Source: Rhodoferax potami (GTDB taxonomy: Bacteria > Pseudomonadota > Gammaproteobacteria > Burkholderiales > Burkholderiaceae_C). Taken from it: DNA of 64,000 nt. Numbering within the stretch: the stretch's first letter is position 1; each line of letters opens with the position of its first letter. A program made the translations under genes and the position numbers. The DNA is taken from assembly GCF_032193765.1 (NCBI RefSeq), contig NZ_JAVBIJ010000001.1:496001-560000 (forward strand), in the 5' to 3' direction. Positions 25,970 to 35,627 of the stretch are shown here, piece after piece. A model generated the notes under the pieces. That model was not told the origin of the DNA, ran no database searches, and was given only the letters and a program-made list of their open reading frames with translations.

Positions 25970-26983
25970 CTAGTCGCGGTGTCTGCGGATCGCGATGTAG
26001 CCGGCTATCACGGTGAAGGTCACCACAATCGCCACCACCCACCAGAAGCCGTGGGGGTGTTCGGCCAGCGGGATGCCGCCCACATTCATGCCCAGCAAGC
26101 CGGTGATGATGTTGATGGGCAGGGCCAGCACCGTCACGATGGTCAGCACAAACAGGCTGCGGTTGTTGGCCTCAGCCACGCGGCCGGCAATTTCTTCCTG
26201 CAGCAGCTTGATGCGTTCTTGCAGCGCAGCCATGTCGCTCAGGGCCACGTTGAATTCTTCGGTGCTCTGGCGCAGGTCGCCCAGATCGTCTTCGCTGATC
26301 CAACCCGGTGGCTTGCGCAACAGGCGGAACAGGGCAGCCGGCTCCGGTGCCAGCAGGCGCTGCAAGCGCACTAGCAAACGCCGCAGGGCACCCAGATTGG
26401 CGCGCTTGGTCTCCAGCCGCCCGGCGAGCAACTTGTCTTCGATGTCGTCCACCCGGGCCGTGGTGTTGCGCACAATCTGGATCAGCACATCGCCTTGGTC
26501 ATGCATCAGGTGCACCAGCAGTGCCACTGACGACATCAGCTTCTCGCCCCGGCGCACGGCATCGCGCAAGCGGTCGATCGAGCGCAGGGGCTGCAAGCGG
26601 GCTGTGACCACCAACTGCGGGCCGACCGAGAGCCACAAAGTAGCAATGTCGCTGGGCTCAAACGCAAAGTCGTAGTGCACATCGTTCACCACAGCGACCA
26701 AGGTGTCGTCATCGAGCTCCACGCGGGTGGAGCGCGAGCCGTCGGTCAGAGACTCATGAAACAGGTCCGAGAGCTGCAGTTGCTCTTTGATCCACTTGGC
26801 GCAGGCGGTGTGCGAGAGGTTGAAGTGCAGCCACACAAAGCCACCATCTTGCGGGGGCGTCTGGCGCAACCACTGCAAGGCTTCGCTGGTGCCGATGGGG
26901 CGGCCGGAGCCATCTGCATCAAACACAAATCCGTAGATCAGGCCGCTGGGGTCTGCACCGTAATTCTGGGCGGGTGGGGTCAT
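25970..26983 (-). CDS. CorA-superfamily divalent cation transporter, ZntB-like
   Basis: 337-residue 2-TM protein. A long cytoplasmic N-terminal domain (about 1-270) ends in two C-terminal helices; the first is followed by the pore motif GMNVGGIP. The GGIP extension after GMN is typical of the ZntB branch (zinc) rather than Mg2+-transporting CorA. ATG 26983 (MTPPAQNYG) is preferred to GTG 27022 upstream; neither has a clear ribosome site. It ends a minus-strand run behind the Nudix gene but is separated from it by 58 nt. Confidence 0.83.
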   Translation of the reverse strand: MTPPAQNYGADPSGLIYGFVFDADGSGRPIGTSEALQWLRQTPPQDGGFVWLHFNLSHTACAKWIKEQLQLSDLFHESLTDGSRSTRVELDDDTLVAVVNDVHYDFAFEPSDIATLWLSVGPQLVVTARLQPLRSIDRLRDAVRRGEKLMSSVALLVHLMHDQGDVLIQIVRNTTARVDDIEDKLLAGRLETKRANLGALRRLLVRLQRLLAPEPAALFRLLRKPPGWISEDDLGDLRQSTEEFNVALSDMAALQERIKLLQEEIAGRVAEANNRSLFVLTIVTVLALPINIITGLLGMNVGGIPLAEHPHGFWWVVAIVVTFTVIAGYIAIRRHRD

Positions 26984-27041
26984 CGGTGGGCGGGGCGTAG
27001 AGGCTGCTCGGGGCGAGCGCACATGGTAGCGCGTGTATGTG

Positions 27042-27935
27042 TCACAACAGGCCCAGGCCTTGCACCAGCGAGGCGACGGCGTCTTGTGTGAAAGCTCCGG
27101 CCTGGATTTGCTCCAGGGTTTGCGCTGCAGTCAGACACACAAAGCCCGCGACCTCGCCGTCCTGGTTGGCGGGCGCCCAGCCGTCCGCACAGGCTAGGTT
27201 GTAGACCAGCAGGGTTTCGTCGTGCCAGCCACCGGTGTCCAAGCGGGCCGTGCGCACCAGCCCGGCTTCTTGCAGGGTTCGGGTGTCTTCCAATATGGCG
27301 CCGGCCTCTTCTTGCAACTCGCGCAGGGCGCAGCCTATGGGCGACTCGCCGGCAGGCAAACCGCCCGCGGTCACGTTGTCGAGCAGGCCGGGGTCAGTGG
27401 CTTTGGTTAGCGAGCGCCGCCCGCACCACAGGCGCCCATCCGGGGTGAAACCATTGATGTGCACCGCATGGCTGCGCATGCCCAAAAAGCGAAAGCCAGC
27501 GCGCTCCACTGCCAGCAGCGGGGGCTGCCCATCGTCTGGTGGTATCAGGCAGTCGTGGTGCCAGAAGGCAAAGGCCTCGTTGCGCCAGCCGTGCACCAGG
27601 CCGCGCACATGGCACTGCGCCAGTGCGGCCTGTAATCGGGCGCTGCGCTCAGGGGCGGGTAAGGTCAGCGCGGGCCAGTGCAAGCCGGCAGTATCCCCAT
27701 CAGTCTGGAAGTAACAGTCCGGCAGCAGTGTGGCCAAAAGCGCGGCGCGTTCAGGTTCCATGCGGCCGAGTTGCAAGGGCTCTGTATGGCCAGGTTCACT
27801 GAGCCAAAAGGTCTGCAGGTCAGGCGGTGGCGCAGCGCTGGCGCGGCCGGCTGCGTCTGCTAAGTAGCGGCTTTGCACCGGTGTTAGGGCGGCGGCAAAT
27901 GCAGCACCAAAAGCGCGCGCGCCGGGCAGGCTCAC
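27042..27935 (-). CDS. Nudix hydrolase with DUF4743-type N-terminal domain
   Basis: 297-residue protein. The first 110 residues resemble the DUF4743 domain found fused to Nudix domains in thiamine-pyrophosphokinase-related proteins. The Nudix box reads GGLPAGESPIGCALRELQEEAG (about 190-212) and fits GX5EX7REUXEEXGU. It should hydrolyse a nucleoside diphosphate derivative; substrate unknown. GTG 27935 overlaps the recJ stop in a GTGA junction, so translation is probably coupled to recJ. The upstream 38 in-frame codons only shadow recJ. Confidence 0.83.
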   Translation of the reverse strand: MSLPGARAFGAAFAAALTPVQSRYLADAAGRASAAPPPDLQTFWLSEPGHTEPLQLGRMEPERAALLATLLPDCYFQTDGDTAGLHWPALTLPAPERSARLQAALAQCHVRGLVHGWRNEAFAFWHHDCLIPPDDGQPPLLAVERAGFRFLGMRSHAVHINGFTPDGRLWCGRRSLTKATDPGLLDNVTAGGLPAGESPIGCALRELQEEAGAILEDTRTLQEAGLVRTARLDTGGWHDETLLVYNLACADGWAPANQDGEVAGFVCLTAAQTLEQIQAGAFTQDAVASLVQGLGLL

Positions 27936-29641
27936 ACCTGAGCGCCTTCCACCAGAAAGCGTACACGGCGCACGCCGTTCCACTCGTCGGCATCGAGGCG
28001 GAAGGCCAGCGTGACCTTGGGCGGCAGGGGCTCGGTGTGGCCGAACCAAATGCCGTCCACCGGTTGGCCCTGGTGTTTGAGCTTGAGCGAGAGGTGTTTT
28101 TCACCCACCAAGCGTTGGGACACGACCTCGACCTCTTCGCTAAAGGTGGGGGCGGCAAAGCCTTGGCCCCACACCTCTTTGTGCAGCGCGTCTACCAGGT
28201 CTACACGGCGGTATTCGGCGGCCAGCGGGCCGTCGGTTTCCAGGCGGCGGGTCAGTGTGGCGGCGTCCAGCCATTCCTGGGCGACCTCATTCATGCCGTT
28301 CTCGAAGTCGTCAAAAAACTCTTCGGCCACGGTGCAGCCGGCCGCCATCGCGTGACCGCCGAACTTCAAGATCACGCCGGGGTAGCGCTTGGCCACCAGG
28401 TCCAGCGCGTCGCGCAAGTGAAAGCCGGGAATGCTGCGGCCCGAGCCTTTGAGCTCGTGCTCTTTGCCTTCGGCAGCGCTGGCCGCAAACACAAAGGTGG
28501 GGCGGTGTAGCTTGTCTTTGATGCGGCTAGCCACGATACCGACCACGCCTTCGTGAAAGTCGGGGTCAAAAACGCAAATCGCCGGGGGCGGCTCGTCGCC
28601 TTCGTCAAACAGGCTCTCGGCAATCGCAAAGGCCTGCTCGCGCATGTCGCCCTCAATTTCGCGTCGCTCGCGGTTGATGCCATCCAGCATTTTGGCCAGC
28701 TCGTCGCCACGGGCGGGGTCGTCTGTCAGCAGGCATTCGATGCCCAGGGTCATGTCGCTCAAACGGCCGGCGGCGTTGATGCGTGGCCCCAAGGCAAAAC
28801 CGAAATCGAAGGTGGTAGCCACCTCCGCTTTGCGGCCTGCTGCTATAAAAAGGCTAGCTAATCCTGCAGGCATGGCGTGGGCGCGCACCCGTTTTAAGCC
28901 TTGGGCTACGAGGCGACGGTTGTTGGCGTCGAGCTTGACCACATCGGCCACGGTGCCCAGCGCTACCAATGGCAGCAGAGTGTCGAGCTTGGGTTGGGTA
29001 GCGGCATCAAACACACCGCGCTTGCGCAACTCCGAGCGCAGGGCCAGCAGGGTGTAAAATATCACGCCTACGCCAGCCATGGACTTGCTCTCAAACGTAC
29101 AGCCCGGCTGGTTGGGGTTGACGATCACATCAGCATCGGGCAGCTGGCTGCCGGGCAAATGGTGGTCGGTGACCAGCACTTGTAGGCCCAACGCCTTGGC
29201 ACGGGCGACACCGTCTACGCTGGCGATGCCGTTGTCCACGGTGATCAGCACATCGGCGCCGGATTGCTTGACCCGCTCGCTGATCGGCGCAGTCAGGCCA
29301 TAGCCATCGACCACACGGTCGGGCACCAAATAGTCGACATGGCGTCCGCCCAAGAGCCGCAGGCCGCGCACGGCTACCGCACAGGCGGTGGCGCCATCGC
29401 AGTCGTAGTCGGCGACCACACAGAGTTTCAGGTTGTTGGCAAACGCATCCGCCAGCAAGGTGGCGGCCCGGTCAACGCCCAACATGCCCGAGGGGGGCAG
29501 CAGCTTGCCCAAGGCGTCATCGAGCTCGTCTTTGCCGGTGACACCGCGAGCAGCATAGAGGCGGGCCAGCAGCGGGTGCAGTCCGGCCTGCTCCAGCGCC
29601 CACGCCGCGCGGGGGGGGATGTCTCGGGGAACAATTTTCAT
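27932..29641 (-). CDS. recJ: Single-stranded-DNA-specific exonuclease RecJ
   Basis: 569-residue 5'-3' ssDNA exonuclease of the DHH phosphoesterase superfamily (E. coli RecJ 577 aa), acting in recombination and mismatch repair. Metal motifs are VVADYDCDGATA, ITVDNGI, TDHHLPG and NPNQPGC; RINAAGRLSDM is the conserved DHHA1-linker signature. ATG 29641 (MKIVPRDIPPRAAW) is the family start. The gene begins 4 nt after the RpfE-like stop. Unusually, a 43-nt stretch (28816-28858) matches the dispersed intergenic repeat without changing the protein length. Confidence 0.93.
   Translation of the reverse strand: MKIVPRDIPPRAAWALEQAGLHPLLARLYAARGVTGKDELDDALGKLLPPSGMLGVDRAATLLADAFANNLKLCVVADYDCDGATACAVAVRGLRLLGGRHVDYLVPDRVVDGYGLTAPISERVKQSGADVLITVDNGIASVDGVARAKALGLQVLVTDHHLPGSQLPDADVIVNPNQPGCTFESKSMAGVGVIFYTLLALRSELRKRGVFDAATQPKLDTLLPLVALGTVADVVKLDANNRRLVAQGLKRVRAHAMPAGLASLFIAAGRKAEVATTFDFGFALGPRINAAGRLSDMTLGIECLLTDDPARGDELAKMLDGINRERREIEGDMREQAFAIAESLFDEGDEPPPAICVFDPDFHEGVVGIVASRIKDKLHRPTFVFAASAAEGKEHELKGSGRSIPGFHLRDALDLVAKRYPGVILKFGGHAMAAGCTVAEEFFDDFENGMNEVAQEWLDAATLTRRLETDGPLAAEYRRVDLVDALHKEVWGQGFAAPTFSEEVEVVSQRLVGEKHLSLKLKHQGQPVDGIWFGHTEPLPPKVTLAFRLDADEWNGVRRVRFLVEGAQV
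28816..28858 (+). repeat. 43-nt dispersed repeat-like segment inside recJ
   Basis: A TAGC...GCTGCTATAAAAAGGCTAGC stretch of exactly 43 nt on the plus strand, aligning end to end with the intergenic copies. It lies within recJ (minus strand), coding for the segment before FDFGFALGPR. Similarity is best in the right half, where GCTATAAAAA also occurs in copy 1. Confidence 0.5.
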
Positions 29642-29645
29642 GGGC

Positions 29646-30590
29646 TTACAGGGTCCGCAGCAATTCAGCAGGTGAAGGGGTGGTGAAGCGGCGTTGGATG
29701 CGGTTCCACCAGGCAGTATTTTGCAACTCAAAGCCTGCTGCCATGCGCTCGCCGCACAGCGTCAGTTCCAGGGGCTGGCCCGCTTTGGCTTGGCGCAGCA
29801 GCAGGGCGATCAGGCTGCTGTCGAGCTGTTGCCACGCCTGCACCCAGGCGTGGGCGTCGTCGCGCAGCGCGGCCGCCTCCAGGCTGTGTTGCACCGACAT
29901 AGTGTCTGATTTGTCGACCGCGCCCGAGGGCAGGGTTCCGGTCCCGCTGATCCAGAAGGAGTTGACGGTGAGCCGGCGCTGCGCGGCCCGTGCGTCGTTC
30001 ACCGGGTGGCGGTACAGCAGCATCTGCATCTCGTTTTGGAGGCGGCGCAGGCTGCGGGCCTGGGCCACGCGGGGCATCCAGCGGTCTACTTTGGCGCCAC
30101 AAGCCCGCGCCAGCGAGGCGGTGGGCAGGTCGCACAAGATTTCGCCATGGGCCAGCCAGGTGCTGTGGTTCAGCGAGTGCAGGGTGATGCCGTCTTCGGC
30201 AAAGTAGGGCTGCATGGCTTCACGCAGCGCATCGATTTCGTGGGCATCCAGGGCCAGCGTATCGGGGTGGTCCATGGCCACATGGTCCGCGTTGATTTGC
30301 CAGTGGCACGGGGTGATCCAGGCCCAGCCGGTGTCGCCATGGTTGCGGGTCAGGCCGAGTTGGCGGGCATCCAGCGCAGCCCACGGCAGCAAGCCGTCTA
30401 CCCCCGGCAAATTCAGGCTTTTGGCGTGCACCCGTTCATGCAGTGGCGACAGCGAGTCGTCGTTGCCCAGCACCGGGGGCGTGGGGGTCAACAGCCCCAA
30501 CAGTTCTGCCAGATAGGGAAGTTCGAGCCGGGGCATTGCGTCTTGGCATTGGGGTCCTGCCGGTGCTGCAAAAGGGATAAGGGTGTGCAT
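29646..30590 (-). CDS. RpfE-like / cofactor-independent phosphoglycerate mutase-like protein
   Basis: 314-residue protein of the group annotated RpfE or phosphoglycerate mutase in beta- and gammaproteobacteria, characteristically placed directly before recJ. Readable features are WAWITPCHWQINADHVAMDHP, EIDALREAMQPYF and VNSFWISGTGTLP. I see no metal-binding Ser/Asp/His set of true phosphoglycerate mutases, so enzymatic function is doubtful. ATG 30590 is selected; the larger upstream frame runs into lolC. First gene of the operon with recJ and the Nudix gene; divergent from lolC with 60 nt between. Confidence 0.75.
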   Translation of the reverse strand: MHTLIPFAAPAGPQCQDAMPRLELPYLAELLGLLTPTPPVLGNDDSLSPLHERVHAKSLNLPGVDGLLPWAALDARQLGLTRNHGDTGWAWITPCHWQINADHVAMDHPDTLALDAHEIDALREAMQPYFAEDGITLHSLNHSTWLAHGEILCDLPTASLARACGAKVDRWMPRVAQARSLRRLQNEMQMLLYRHPVNDARAAQRRLTVNSFWISGTGTLPSGAVDKSDTMSVQHSLEAAALRDDAHAWVQAWQQLDSSLIALLLRQAKAGQPLELTLCGERMAAGFELQNTAWWNRIQRRFTTPSPAELLRTL

Positions 30591-30650
30591 GGGCAGGATT
30601 GTCCCGCATGGATGCCACAATCCGCCGGTTGAAGCACTTTGTAACCTTCC

Positions 30651-31907
30651 ATGCAACTCCCCTTTGAGCTGACGATCGGCTGGCGCTATACCCGTGCCGG
30701 TCGCGCCACCCGGCGCAACGGCTTTATCTCCTTTATCTCGGGCGTGTCCATGCTGGGCATTGCGCTGGGCGTGGCCGCGCTCATCATCGTGCTGAGCGTG
30801 ATGAACGGCTTTCAGAAAGAAGTGCGCGACCGCATGCTCGGTGTGGTGTCCCACATCGAGGTGTATGCCGCGGACGGCCAGGCTTTGCCCAATGTGGCGA
30901 CCACCCTGGCCCAGGCCAAAGAGAACCCGCAGGTTATTGGCGCCGCCCCCTTCATTGCGGCGCAGGCCCTGATTGCGCGGGGTGAAGACATGAAGGGCGC
31001 CATCGTGCGCGGGATCGACCCCGCCCTGGAGCCCGAGGTGAGCGACTTTGCCGCTGGCGCGCAGCAGCAGGCCTTAAACCAGCTGGTGCCGGGCGAATTC
31101 GGCGTGGTGTTGGGCGGCGAGTTGGCCCGCAGCTTGGGTGTGCGGGTAGGCGACAAGGTCACGCTGGTTGCGCCTAGCGGCCAGGTGACCCCGGCCGGCG
31201 TAGTGCCGCGCCTCAAGCAAATGAACGTGGTGGGCACCTTTGATTCCGGCCACTATGAATACGACTCCGCACTGGTGTTGGTGCATTGGGAAGACGCGGC
31301 CCGCATCTTCCGTCTTGAAGGCCCGAGCGGTGTGCGCCTCAAACTCAAAGACTTGCACCAGGCGCGCGAGGTGGCTGACCAGCTCGCCCGCAGCCTGAGC
31401 GGCGACCTGGTGCTGCGCGACTGGACCCGCCAGAACCGCAGCTGGTTTGCGGCGGTACAAGTCGAGAAGCGGATGATGTTCATCATCCTGACCCTCATCG
31501 TGGCGGTGGCGGCTTTCAATCTGGTGTCCACCCTGGTGATGACGGTGACCGACAAGCGCGCTGACATTGCCATCTTGCGCACCTTGGGCGCCAGCCCGGG
31601 CAGCATCATGGGCATTTTTGTGGTGCAGGGCGCGATGGTGGGGGTTATAGGCACCCTGGCTGGCTTGCTGCTGGGGCTGGGCGTGGCGTTCAATATTGAT
31701 GTGATCGTTCCCGCGCTGGAGCAGGCGCTGGGAGCCAGCTTTTTGCCCAAAGATATTTACCTGATCAGCCGCATGCCGAGCGAGCCGCAGCAGAGCGACA
31801 TTCTGCCGATTACGGTCATCTCGCTCCTGATGGCGTTTGTGGCCACCCTCTATCCGAGCTGGCGCGCCAGCCGGGTGAACCCTGCGGAGGCCTTGCGCTA
31901 TGAGTAA
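30651..31907 (+). CDS. lolC: Lipoprotein-releasing ABC transporter permease LolC/LolE
   Basis: 418-residue inner-membrane subunit of the Lol complex, which extracts outer-membrane lipoproteins from the inner membrane. It has an N-terminal helix ([28 protein letters not shown]), a large periplasmic domain (about 60-270) and three C-terminal helices in the FtsX-like domain ([20 protein letters not shown]). Only one permease gene is present, so the organism may use a LolF-type homodimer or have a second gene elsewhere. Overlaps lolD by 8 nt. Confidence 0.92.
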   Translation: MQLPFELTIGWRYTRAGRATRRNGFISFISGVSMLGIALGVAALIIVLSVMNGFQKEVRDRMLGVVSHIEVYAADGQALPNVATTLAQAKENPQVIGAAPFIAAQALIARGEDMKGAIVRGIDPALEPEVSDFAAGAQQQALNQLVPGEFGVVLGGELARSLGVRVGDKVTLVAPSGQVTPAGVVPRLKQMNVVGTFDSGHYEYDSALVLVHWEDAARIFRLEGPSGVRLKLKDLHQAREVADQLARSLSGDLVLRDWTRQNRSWFAAVQVEKRMMFIILTLIVAVAAFNLVSTLVMTVTDKRADIAILRTLGASPGSIMGIFVVQGAMVGVIGTLAGLLLGLGVAFNIDVIVPALEQALGASFLPKDIYLISRMPSEPQQSDILPITVISLLMAFVATLYPSWRASRVNPAEALRYE

Positions 31908-32673
31908 CCCGATGTCATCCGTAGAACAGGCGCTCGCCGCCGCGCAATACCAGCAGGTGGCCGACTTGGCAGGCTCGCCTATGCCAGCCGCTCCATTGGG
32001 CGAGCTGGTGCTGCAAGCACGCGGCCTGACCAAGCGGTTTCAGGAAGGCCGGCTGGATGTCACCGTGTTGCACGGGGTTGACCTGCAGGTGCACCGGGGC
32101 GAGACGCTGGCGATTGTGGGGGCCTCCGGCTCCGGCAAGAGCACCTTGCTGCACCTCATGGGCGGGCTCGATGCGCCCACCAGTGGCAGCGTCCATTTGC
32201 TGGGGCAAAGCCTGGCCGAGCTCACTGCGGCCGCGCAGGGCCGCTTGCGCAATCGGCACCTCGGGTTTGTGTACCAGTTTCACCACCTCTTGCCCGAATT
32301 CAGCGCGCTGGATAACGTGGCTATGCCTTTAACAATTCGGCGTGTAGCGCCCGCAGAAGCTGCGCAAGCCGCTACCAAAATGCTAGCGCTTGTGGGTTTG
32401 GAGCACCGCTTGAGTCACCGGCCTGCCGAGCTCTCGGGCGGCGAGCGGCAGCGGGTGGCGATTGCGCGTGCCCTGGTCACCCGGCCCGATTGCGTGCTGG
32501 CCGACGAGCCCACCGGCAACCTCGACCGCAGCACCGCTGACGGCGTGTTTGAGCTGATGCTCCAGCTCGCGCGGGAGCAAGGTACCGCCTTTGTGCTGGT
32601 CACCCACGACGCTACGCTGGCCGCGCGCTGCAGCCGCCAGTTGCGTTTGGTATCGGGCCGCTTGGTCGACTGA
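31900..32673 (+). CDS. lolD: Lipoprotein-releasing ABC transporter ATPase LolD
   Basis: 257-residue ATPase of the Lol complex. Walker [10 protein letters not shown], LolD-specific [22 protein letters not shown], signature [15 protein letters not shown], Walker [12 protein letters not shown] and H-loop VTHD are intact. It has about 30 extra N-terminal residues relative to E. coli LolD. The start overlaps the lolC stop by 8 nt, giving coupled translation. The 43 nt at 32345-32387, encoding the stretch between VAMPL and the signature, match the dispersed intergenic repeat, yet the protein length there equals that of E. coli. Confidence 0.94.
   Translation: MSNPMSSVEQALAAAQYQQVADLAGSPMPAAPLGELVLQARGLTKRFQEGRLDVTVLHGVDLQVHRGETLAIVGASGSGKSTLLHLMGGLDAPTSGSVHLLGQSLAELTAAAQGRLRNRHLGFVYQFHHLLPEFSALDNVAMPLTIRRVAPAEAAQAATKMLALVGLEHRLSHRPAELSGGERQRVAIARALVTRPDCVLADEPTGNLDRSTADGVFELMLQLAREQGTAFVLVTHDATLAARCSRQLRLVSGRLVD
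32345..32387 (+). repeat. 43-nt dispersed repeat-like segment inside lolD
   Basis: End-to-end match to the intergenic element: TAGCGCCCG at the left, TGCGCAAGC in the centre, GCTACCAAAATGCTAGC at the right, total 43 nt. It is on the coding strand of lolD, with no frame disruption. Confidence 0.6.
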
Positions 32674-32791
32674 CCCCCACACTTGCAGTTTCCTGACGGA
32701 TGGGGCGCTGTGTGGCGGTGCCAAGGGTAGACGCCGATTGGCGTTTGCCGGCCCGCCCCCTAAGCTGCCGCCACCTTAGTCGGGGAACACT

Positions 32792-34000
32792 ATGAAACAA
32801 CGTTGGAAACTGCAGGCACTGATCTGCCTTGGCGTGATCGCGCTTGCCTGCTTGCCTGGCGCCCACGCGCAAACGCCCAAGCCTTTGCGCATCGGCTTGA
32901 TTGGCCCCTTCAGCGGGCCGTCCTCAGATTTTGGAAACCCGATGCTCAACGGGGCCAAGCTGGCGCTGGATGAAATCAATGCCGCCGGTGGCTACCTCGG
33001 GCGACCGATTGAGTTTGTGATCAAAGACGACACCGCCAACCCCGATGTGGGCTTGCAGCACTCGCAGGAGCTGGTGCAAGACGGTGTGGTCGGCACCATC
33101 GGCTTTTGCAATACCGGTGTGGCCATGAAGTCGCTGGACGTGTTTCAACAAGCCCGCTCCCCGCTGATCGTGCCCTGTGCGACAGGCACCCCGATTACGG
33201 CCAAGTACCCCGCAGCGGAGAGCTACATCTTCCGCACCTCCGCGCGGGATGCCATCCAGGCCCCGTTTGTGGTGAACGACATCGTGGCGCGGGGCTGGAC
33301 CAAGGTGGCCATCTTGGCAGACAAAACCGCTTACGGCGAGGGCGGTCTCGCAGACGTCACCAAGGCGCTTGCCGCCAAACAACTGCAGCCGGTGTATGTG
33401 GGGCGCTTTGACACCGGTGTGAAAGACCTGCAACCCGAGCTCAAGGCCGCCCAGGCCGCCGGTGCCAATGTGGTGTTTAGCTACACGGTCGGCCCCGAAA
33501 ACGCAGTCATCGCCAAAGGCCGCCAGGCTCTCAAGTGGAATGTGCCGCAGGTGGGTGCATGGCCGTTGTCTTTCCCGTTCTTTTTGGACGGCGCAAAAGA
33601 CGCTGCCGAAGGCGCACTCATGGCCCAGACCTTTATTGCCGAGCCCAGCAACGAGCGTCGCATCTCTTTTTTGACCGCCTACAACCGCAAATACGGCACC
33701 CGCAAGATCGCCGTGCCTATGGCCGCGGCGCAGGCCTATGACACGGTGTATTTGCTGACCTACGCCATCCTCTCGATCCGCAATGGTGATCTGTCGGGCC
33801 CCTCGGTGAAAAACGCGCTGGAAAATCTGCCCCGGGTCTACTACGGGGTGACAGCGACCCACGAGCGCCCCTTCAGCAAAGACGACAAAGACGCCATCAC
33901 CAGCAATATGCTGGTCATGGGGCTGGTCAAAAATGGGGCGGTCACTTTCGCTTACCCTGAAGACCGCACCCGCAACCTTTTTGTACAACGCAAGCAATGA
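32792..34000 (+). CDS. Branched-chain-amino-acid-type ABC transporter binding protein (LivK family), orphan
   Basis: 402-residue periplasmic type I binding protein. Signal peptide (about 1-26, ...PGAHA-QT). Family features are RIGLIGPFSGPSSDFGNPMLNGAKLALDEINAAGG and DDTANPDVGLQHSQELV. No permease or ATPase genes are adjacent, so it either serves a transporter encoded elsewhere or acts as a sensory binding protein. It is followed 17 nt later by tatD. Ligand unknown; such proteins bind amino acids, amides or aromatic acids. Confidence 0.87.
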   Translation: MKQRWKLQALICLGVIALACLPGAHAQTPKPLRIGLIGPFSGPSSDFGNPMLNGAKLALDEINAAGGYLGRPIEFVIKDDTANPDVGLQHSQELVQDGVVGTIGFCNTGVAMKSLDVFQQARSPLIVPCATGTPITAKYPAAESYIFRTSARDAIQAPFVVNDIVARGWTKVAILADKTAYGEGGLADVTKALAAKQLQPVYVGRFDTGVKDLQPELKAAQAAGANVVFSYTVGPENAVIAKGRQALKWNVPQVGAWPLSFPFFLDGAKDAAEGALMAQTFIAEPSNERRISFLTAYNRKYGTRKIAVPMAAAQAYDTVYLLTYAILSIRNGDLSGPSVKNALENLPRVYYGVTATHERPFSKDDKDAITSNMLVMGLVKNGAVTFAYPEDRTRNLFVQRKQ

Positions 34001-34016
34001 GCCGTTCGACACCACC

Positions 34017-34862
34017 ATGCGCTGGGTAGACACCCATGTCCACCTCGATGCGCCCGAGTTCGATGCGGACCGCAGCGCCGTTCGCGAGAGTGCCCGCCAA
34101 GCGGGTGTCGCGCATTGTGTGATTCCGGCGGTAGAACGCAGCAACTTTGACACGGTGCGCCTGCTGGCGCACAACGGTGGCGATAGCTATTGTTTGGGTA
34201 TCCACCCCTTGTATGTCGCGGGCGCTAGCGATACCGATCTGGTAGCCCTGGACGAAGCGCTCAGCGCCAACGCTGCCGACCCGCGACTGGTAGCTGTTGG
34301 TGAAATCGGGCTCGACTATTTTGTCCCCGCCCTGTGCAAAAGCCCTTTGCGCGAGCGGCAAGAGGTGGCCTACCGCCAGCAGCTCAAGCTGGCCCGCAAA
34401 CACGGTTTGCCGGTGGTGCTGCATGTGCGCAAGTCCTCGGACCGGTTACTCAAGCATTTGCGCGAGGCGGCCGGCCCGCAAGGGCGGTGGCAGGGCATTG
34501 CCCATGCGTTCAATGGCAGCGAGGTGCAGGCGGCGGAGTTCATCAAGTTGGGTTTCAAGCTCGGGTTTGGGGGCGCGGTCACCTATGAGCGGGCTTTGCA
34601 GCTACGCCACCTGGCTCGCACCTTACCCCTGGATGCGCTGGTGCTCGAGACCGATGCCCCCGACATCCAGCCGCACTGGCTCTACACCACCGCCGATCAG
34701 CGCGCAGCCGGCGTGCCGCAGGGGCGCAATGCTCCCGCCGAGTTGCCGCGCATTGCGCAGTGCATTGCCGAGCTGCGTGGCATTCCCCTTGAAACACTGG
34801 CGCAGGCCGCGTTAAGTAACAGTCTGATGGCCCTGCCGAAGCTGGGGGCGCTGCTGGTATAA
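34017..34862 (+). CDS. TatD-family metal-dependent hydrolase (DNase)
   Basis: 281-residue amidohydrolase-fold protein. Metal-binding HVHLD (about 7-11), Glu in VGEIGLDYF, His in VLHVRKSSD and in IAHAFNGS, and Asp in LETDAPDIQP follow the TatD order. Family members show 3'-5' exonuclease activity on DNA. ATG 34017 (MRWVDTHVHL) begins right at the conserved motif as in orthologues; the longer frame upstream covers the end of the binding-protein gene. Part of a compact run with the downstream methyl/aminopropyltransferase-like and GspE genes. Confidence 0.88.
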   Translation: MRWVDTHVHLDAPEFDADRSAVRESARQAGVAHCVIPAVERSNFDTVRLLAHNGGDSYCLGIHPLYVAGASDTDLVALDEALSANAADPRLVAVGEIGLDYFVPALCKSPLRERQEVAYRQQLKLARKHGLPVVLHVRKSSDRLLKHLREAAGPQGRWQGIAHAFNGSEVQAAEFIKLGFKLGFGGAVTYERALQLRHLARTLPLDALVLETDAPDIQPHWLYTTADQRAAGVPQGRNAPAELPRIAQCIAELRGIPLETLAQAALSNSLMALPKLGALLV

Positions 34863-34868
34863 ATCCCC

Positions 34869-35627
34869 ATGGCACGAAAAGCACCGATCACATTCCCCGA
34901 AGTTAATTTCTCCGAAGAAGGCCCCATCCGCCACCTGCACCTGGGCAGCGAATGGATACAAGGCTCCATGCTGGTAGACGCACCCACCGTATTGGTGCAC
35001 GAGTACATCCAGCGCATGATGGCGTGGCTGCTCTTTGTGGACCCCCAGACCGTTAAAAAGCGCCAGGCACTGCAGCTGGGACTGGGTGCCGGCTCGCTCA
35101 CCAAGTTCTGCCATAAAGAACTCAAGATGAAGACCACCGCCATTGAGCTCAATCCGCAGGTGCTGCACGCCTGCCGTGGCTGGTTCAAGCTGCCCGCAGA
35201 CAACAGCCGCATGCAAGTCGTGCTGGCTGACGCCGCCGAAGAAATCAAACAAGAAAAATGGCTGGGCGCGGTCGATGCGCTGCAGGTCGATTTGTATGAC
35301 GAGGAGGCAGCCGCCCCGGTGCTCGACAGCGCCGCGTTTTATGCCGACTGCCGCGCCACGCTCACCGAAGAGGGTTGCATGACGGTCAACCTGTTCGGCC
35401 GCTCATCGAGCTTTGACAACAGCGTCGACAAAATTGCGGAGGCCTTTGGCGAAGACGCCATCTGGGCCTTCAAGTCCACCCGCGAGGGCAACACCGTGGT
35501 GATGGCCCAGCGCACCCCCAGCCGCCCCAAGCGCGCCCTGATGCAAGAGCGCGCTGAGTTCATCCAAAGCGAGTGGGGCCTGCCTGCTGACAAGTGGGTC
35601 CGCGTGTTCAAGCCGGTGAAGACATGA
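34869..35627 (+). CDS. Spermidine-synthase-like (SpeE-fold) protein
   Basis: 252-residue Rossmann-fold protein of the spermidine synthase superfamily. ALQLGLGAGSLTKFC is the nucleotide-loop motif, AIELNPQVLHACRGWFKLP the second, and DALQVDLYDEEAAAPVLDSAAFY contains the position of the catalytic Asp. It lacks the usual N-terminal beta-barrel of true aminopropyltransferases, so polyamine synthesis is uncertain. Starts 7 nt after tatD and overlaps the GspE-like start in an ATGA junction. Confidence 0.78.
   Translation: MARKAPITFPEVNFSEEGPIRHLHLGSEWIQGSMLVDAPTVLVHEYIQRMMAWLLFVDPQTVKKRQALQLGLGAGSLTKFCHKELKMKTTAIELNPQVLHACRGWFKLPADNSRMQVVLADAAEEIKQEKWLGAVDALQVDLYDEEAAAPVLDSAAFYADCRATLTEEGCMTVNLFGRSSSFDNSVDKIAEAFGEDAIWAFKSTREGNTVVMAQRTPSRPKRALMQERAEFIQSEWGLPADKWVRVFKPVKT

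Noticed and set aside
32924..34174. 416-residue minus-strand frame opposite the LivK-like gene
   Set aside because: Overlaps both the binding protein and tatD, has no recognisable motifs and no ribosome site.
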